Source: Pseudomonas sp. LS44 (GTDB lineage Bacteria; Pseudomonadota; Gammaproteobacteria; Pseudomonadales; Pseudomonadaceae). Taken from it: a DNA stretch of 64,000 nt. Shown here piece after piece: positions 62,149 to 64,000 of the stretch. Position 1 is the stretch's first letter. Every line of letters begins with the position of its first letter. Under the pieces are notes generated by a model, which was not told the DNA's origin, ran no database searches, and was given only the letters and a program-made list of their open reading frames with translations. Made by a program: the position numbers and the translations under genes. Where the stretch lies: positions 496,001 through 560,000 of the forward strand of contig NZ_CP102830.1 of NCBI RefSeq assembly GCF_024730785.1, given 5' to 3'.

Positions 62149-62793
62149 CTATGGCAGGCACACGCCGGTCCCGCTCAGCCCGCAATAGCCGCCGGGATTC
62201 TTCGCCAGATACTGCTGGTGGTACGCCTCGGCGTAATAGAACGTTGGCGCAGCGGCGATTTCGCTGGTGATCGTGCCGTAGCCGGACTTCTCCAGTTGGC
62301 CCTGGTACAGGCTGCGGCTGACTTCGGCGGCGACCAGTTGCTCGGGGCCGTAGCAGTAGATCGCCGAGCGGTATTGGCTGCCGACATCGTTGCCCTGGCG
62401 CATGCCCTGAGTCGGGTTATGCACTTCCCAGAACACCTTGAGCAATTGCTCGTAGCTGATCAGCTGTGGATCGAACACCACTAGCACCACCTCGGTGTGA
62501 CCGGTCAAACCCGAGCAGGTTTCCTCGTAGGTCGGGTTGGGGGTGGAGCCACCGGCGTAGCCGACCGCCGTGCTCCAGACACCGGGCAATTGCCAGAAGC
62601 GCCGTTCAGCGCCCCAGAAACAGCCCAAGCCGAAGACCGCCTGCTGCAAACCCTCGGGGAAGGGGCCTTGCAGCGGATTGCCGTTGACGTAGTGACGTTC
62701 GGGCACCGGCAGCGGTGTGGCGCGGCCCGGCAGAGCCTGCTCGGCGCTGGGCAGGTCGGTTTTGTGAACGAGTATTTGCGAGCGTAGAACCAT
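62149..62793 (-). CDS. msrA: Peptide methionine-(S)-sulfoxide reductase MsrA
   Basis: 214 residues from ATG 62793 (GGAGGAAA upstream). The nucleophile Cys58 is in GLGCFWGAE and the recycling cysteines Cys204 and Cys212 are near the end ([13 protein letters not shown]). Repairs oxidised methionine in proteins using thioredoxin. A longer open frame reaches into the MITE-like element and is not used. Confidence 0.97.
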   Translation of the reverse strand: MVLRSQILVHKTDLPSAEQALPGRATPLPVPERHYVNGNPLQGPFPEGLQQAVFGLGCFWGAERRFWQLPGVWSTAVGYAGGSTPNPTYEETCSGLTGHTEVVLVVFDPQLISYEQLLKVFWEVHNPTQGMRQGNDVGSQYRSAIYCYGPEQLVAAEVSRSLYQGQLEKSGYGTITSEIAAAPTFYYAEAYHQQYLAKNPGGYCGLSGTGVCLP

Positions 62794-62869
62794 GAGGGTT
62801 TCCTCCGCTGGGCGGCTGTCGGCATAGCCTAACGCCGATGCGGGTTGAAAAGAGGGCGGCCTGACTAAG

Positions 62870-63007
62870 AACCTGTCTACGATCTGCTGCGCGTCGGTCA
62901 AACTGCGTTGAAAACGGCTTCGGAATGCTCATTTACAACTCCTAAACTCCGCTTCCTCAGCCGTTTTCGCCTTGTTTGACTCTAGCTCGCGCGATCGTAA
63001 ACAGGCT
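62870..63007. mobile_element. MITE-like element with 5-base target duplication
   Basis: Terminal inverted repeats AACCTGTCTACGATC (62870-62884) and the complement of AGCCTGTTTACGATC (62993-63007) differ at two positions and are flanked by CTAAG on each side (62865-62869 and 63008-63012). Inner arms GTCAAAC and AAAACGGCT also pair with their complements. No transposase frame; 138 bases long. Confidence 0.75.
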
Positions 63008-63034
63008 CTAAGAGATGGTGGCGCTGGCGGGAAA

Positions 63035-64000
63035 TTACAGGGGGCGGGGGTTATTGCGGCAGGGATAGCGGCGCAGATGCTCGATCAATACCGTCCCCGG
63101 AATGGGTTTGTCGAACAGGAAGCCCTGGCCGATATCGCACTGGTGGCGGCGCAGGAAGGCCAGTTGCGCGGCGCTTTCGATGCCCTCGGCGACCACGGTG
63201 AGCTTGAGGTTGTGGGCCATGGCGATTACCGCCGAGGTGATCTCCATGTCGTCCTGATTGTCGGGGATATCCTTGATGAAGCTGCGATCGATCTTGATCA
63301 CATCGATGGGGAATTTCTTCAGGTAGCTGAGCGACGAGTAGCCGGTACCGAAGTCGTCCATCGCCAGCGACAGGCCGAGCTTCTTCAGGCGGCTGAGCTG
63401 CTCGCGGGTGTCTTCGGTGGCTTCCAGCAGCAGGCTTTCGGTCAGCTCCAGTTCGAGCAGCTTGGCCGGCAATTGTTCCTCATCGAGGATTGCGGCGATA
63501 GAGCCGACCAGGTCGGGGTCGGAGAACTGCTTGGGCGACAGGTTGATCGCCACCAGCAGATCGCCGAGGCCCAGCGCGCTGAGTTGCTTGCTCATCCGGC
63601 AGGCCTGGCGCGCCACCCATTTGCCGATCGGAATGATCAGTCCGGTGTCCTCGGCGACGCCGATGAAATGTTCCGGCGGAATCATGCCCTTGTCCGGATG
63701 ATTCCAGCGCAGCAGCGCCTCCATCCCGAGCAGTTGGCCGCTGCGCAGGCACAGCTTGGGCTGGTAGAAAACTTCCAGTTCGTTCTGCGTCAAGGCGCGG
63801 CGCAGGTTGCTCTCGACGAACAGCTTGTAGCTGGCTTCGGCGTTGAGCGCCTCGGTGAAGGTCTGCGCTTGATGTTTGCCATTGGCCTTGGCTTTGTGCA
63901 GGGCCAGGCCGGCGTGCTTCATCAGGGTTTGCGGGTCCTGGCCATGCAACGGCGCACAGGCCAGGCCGATCGAGCCGGTGACGTTGATCAGCTGGTTGTC
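63035..64000 (-). CDS. dipA: GGDEF-EAL cyclic-di-GMP protein, C-terminal part (5' end outside window)
   Basis: The visible 321 residues comprise the end of a GGDEF domain (VTGSIGLACAPLHGQDPQTL, AKANGKH) and a complete EAL phosphodiesterase domain: EALLRW, NLSPKQF, ELTES, DDFGTGYSSL, KIDRSFI, AEGIES and the final GQGFLF. All residues known for metal and substrate binding in active EAL enzymes are present, so cyclic-di-GMP hydrolysis is likely. By synteny it corresponds to P. aeruginosa dipA, a PAS-GGDEF-EAL dispersal regulator; the N-terminal sensor part cannot be seen. Confidence 0.85.
   Translation of the reverse strand, partial: DNQLINVTGSIGLACAPLHGQDPQTLMKHAGLALHKAKANGKHQAQTFTEALNAEASYKLFVESNLRRALTQNELEVFYQPKLCLRSGQLLGMEALLRWNHPDKGMIPPEHFIGVAEDTGLIIPIGKWVARQACRMSKQLSALGLGDLLVAINLSPKQFSDPDLVGSIAAILDEEQLPAKLLELELTESLLLEATEDTREQLSRLKKLGLSLAMDDFGTGYSSLSYLKKFPIDVIKIDRSFIKDIPDNQDDMEITSAVIAMAHNLKLTVVAEGIESAAQLAFLRRHQCDIGQGFLFDKPIPGTVLIEHLRRYPCRNNPRPL

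Overview
The window looks like a chromosomal segment of a Pseudomonas, probably close to the P. aeruginosa group. It is GC-rich. Gene content and order follow, from memory, the PAO1 interval between hslV (PA5053) and the GGDEF/EAL gene dipA (PA5017), so most of it is ordinary core genome. There are no rRNA or tRNA genes, complete insertion sequences, prophage or CRISPR arrays.

Left part (1-28 kb): the 5' part of hslV, an FtsN-type SPOR protein, argS and priA lie on the minus strand. rpmE, a secreted nuclease, an M48 lipoprotein protease and maeB lie on the plus strand. The PBP1A gene is divergent from the type IV pilus operon pilMNOPQ, which runs on into aroK, aroB and a DamX-like SPOR ATPase. 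Next come gltBD (glutamate synthase), hemE and a small lipoprotein. The pil genes are visibly more AT-rich than their surroundings.

Middle (28.4-47.5 kb): one minus-strand operon of about 20 genes encodes aryl polyene (APE)-type pigment biosynthesis. It has two ketosynthases plus a chain-length-factor-like protein, a ketoreductase, two hotdog dehydratases (one fused to the aryl-activating ligase), two acyl carrier proteins, a thioesterase, an aromatic amino acid ammonia lyase, a methyltransferase and a halogenase-like flavoprotein. Two acyltransferases and a glycosyltransferase probably attach the polyene to a lipid. A LolA-like carrier, an RND/MMPL exporter and lipoproteins probably move it to the outer membrane. 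Less usual is a CHX-type CPA2 exchanger whose paired aspartate motif is Met-Asp. All gene junctions overlap or are at most 26 bases apart, except two that hold copies of a dispersed palindromic repeat. The cluster sits between hemE and parA, where PAO1 as I remember it has no such genes. Behind its last gene lies a decayed pseudogene and a terminator.

Right part (47.6-64 kb): core genes resume with a ParA-family ATPase, a tandem universal stress protein, a DUF4442-type thioesterase, thioredoxin 2, a TauE/SafE permease, selO, an MscK-type channel, an NhaP2-type antiporter, an acyl-CoA dehydrogenase, rlmJ, msrA and the 3' part of a GGDEF-EAL gene. Unexpected here are a secreted Gly-Ser repeat protein encoded partly by a 39-base minisatellite, and a 138-base MITE-like element with a 5-base target duplication.
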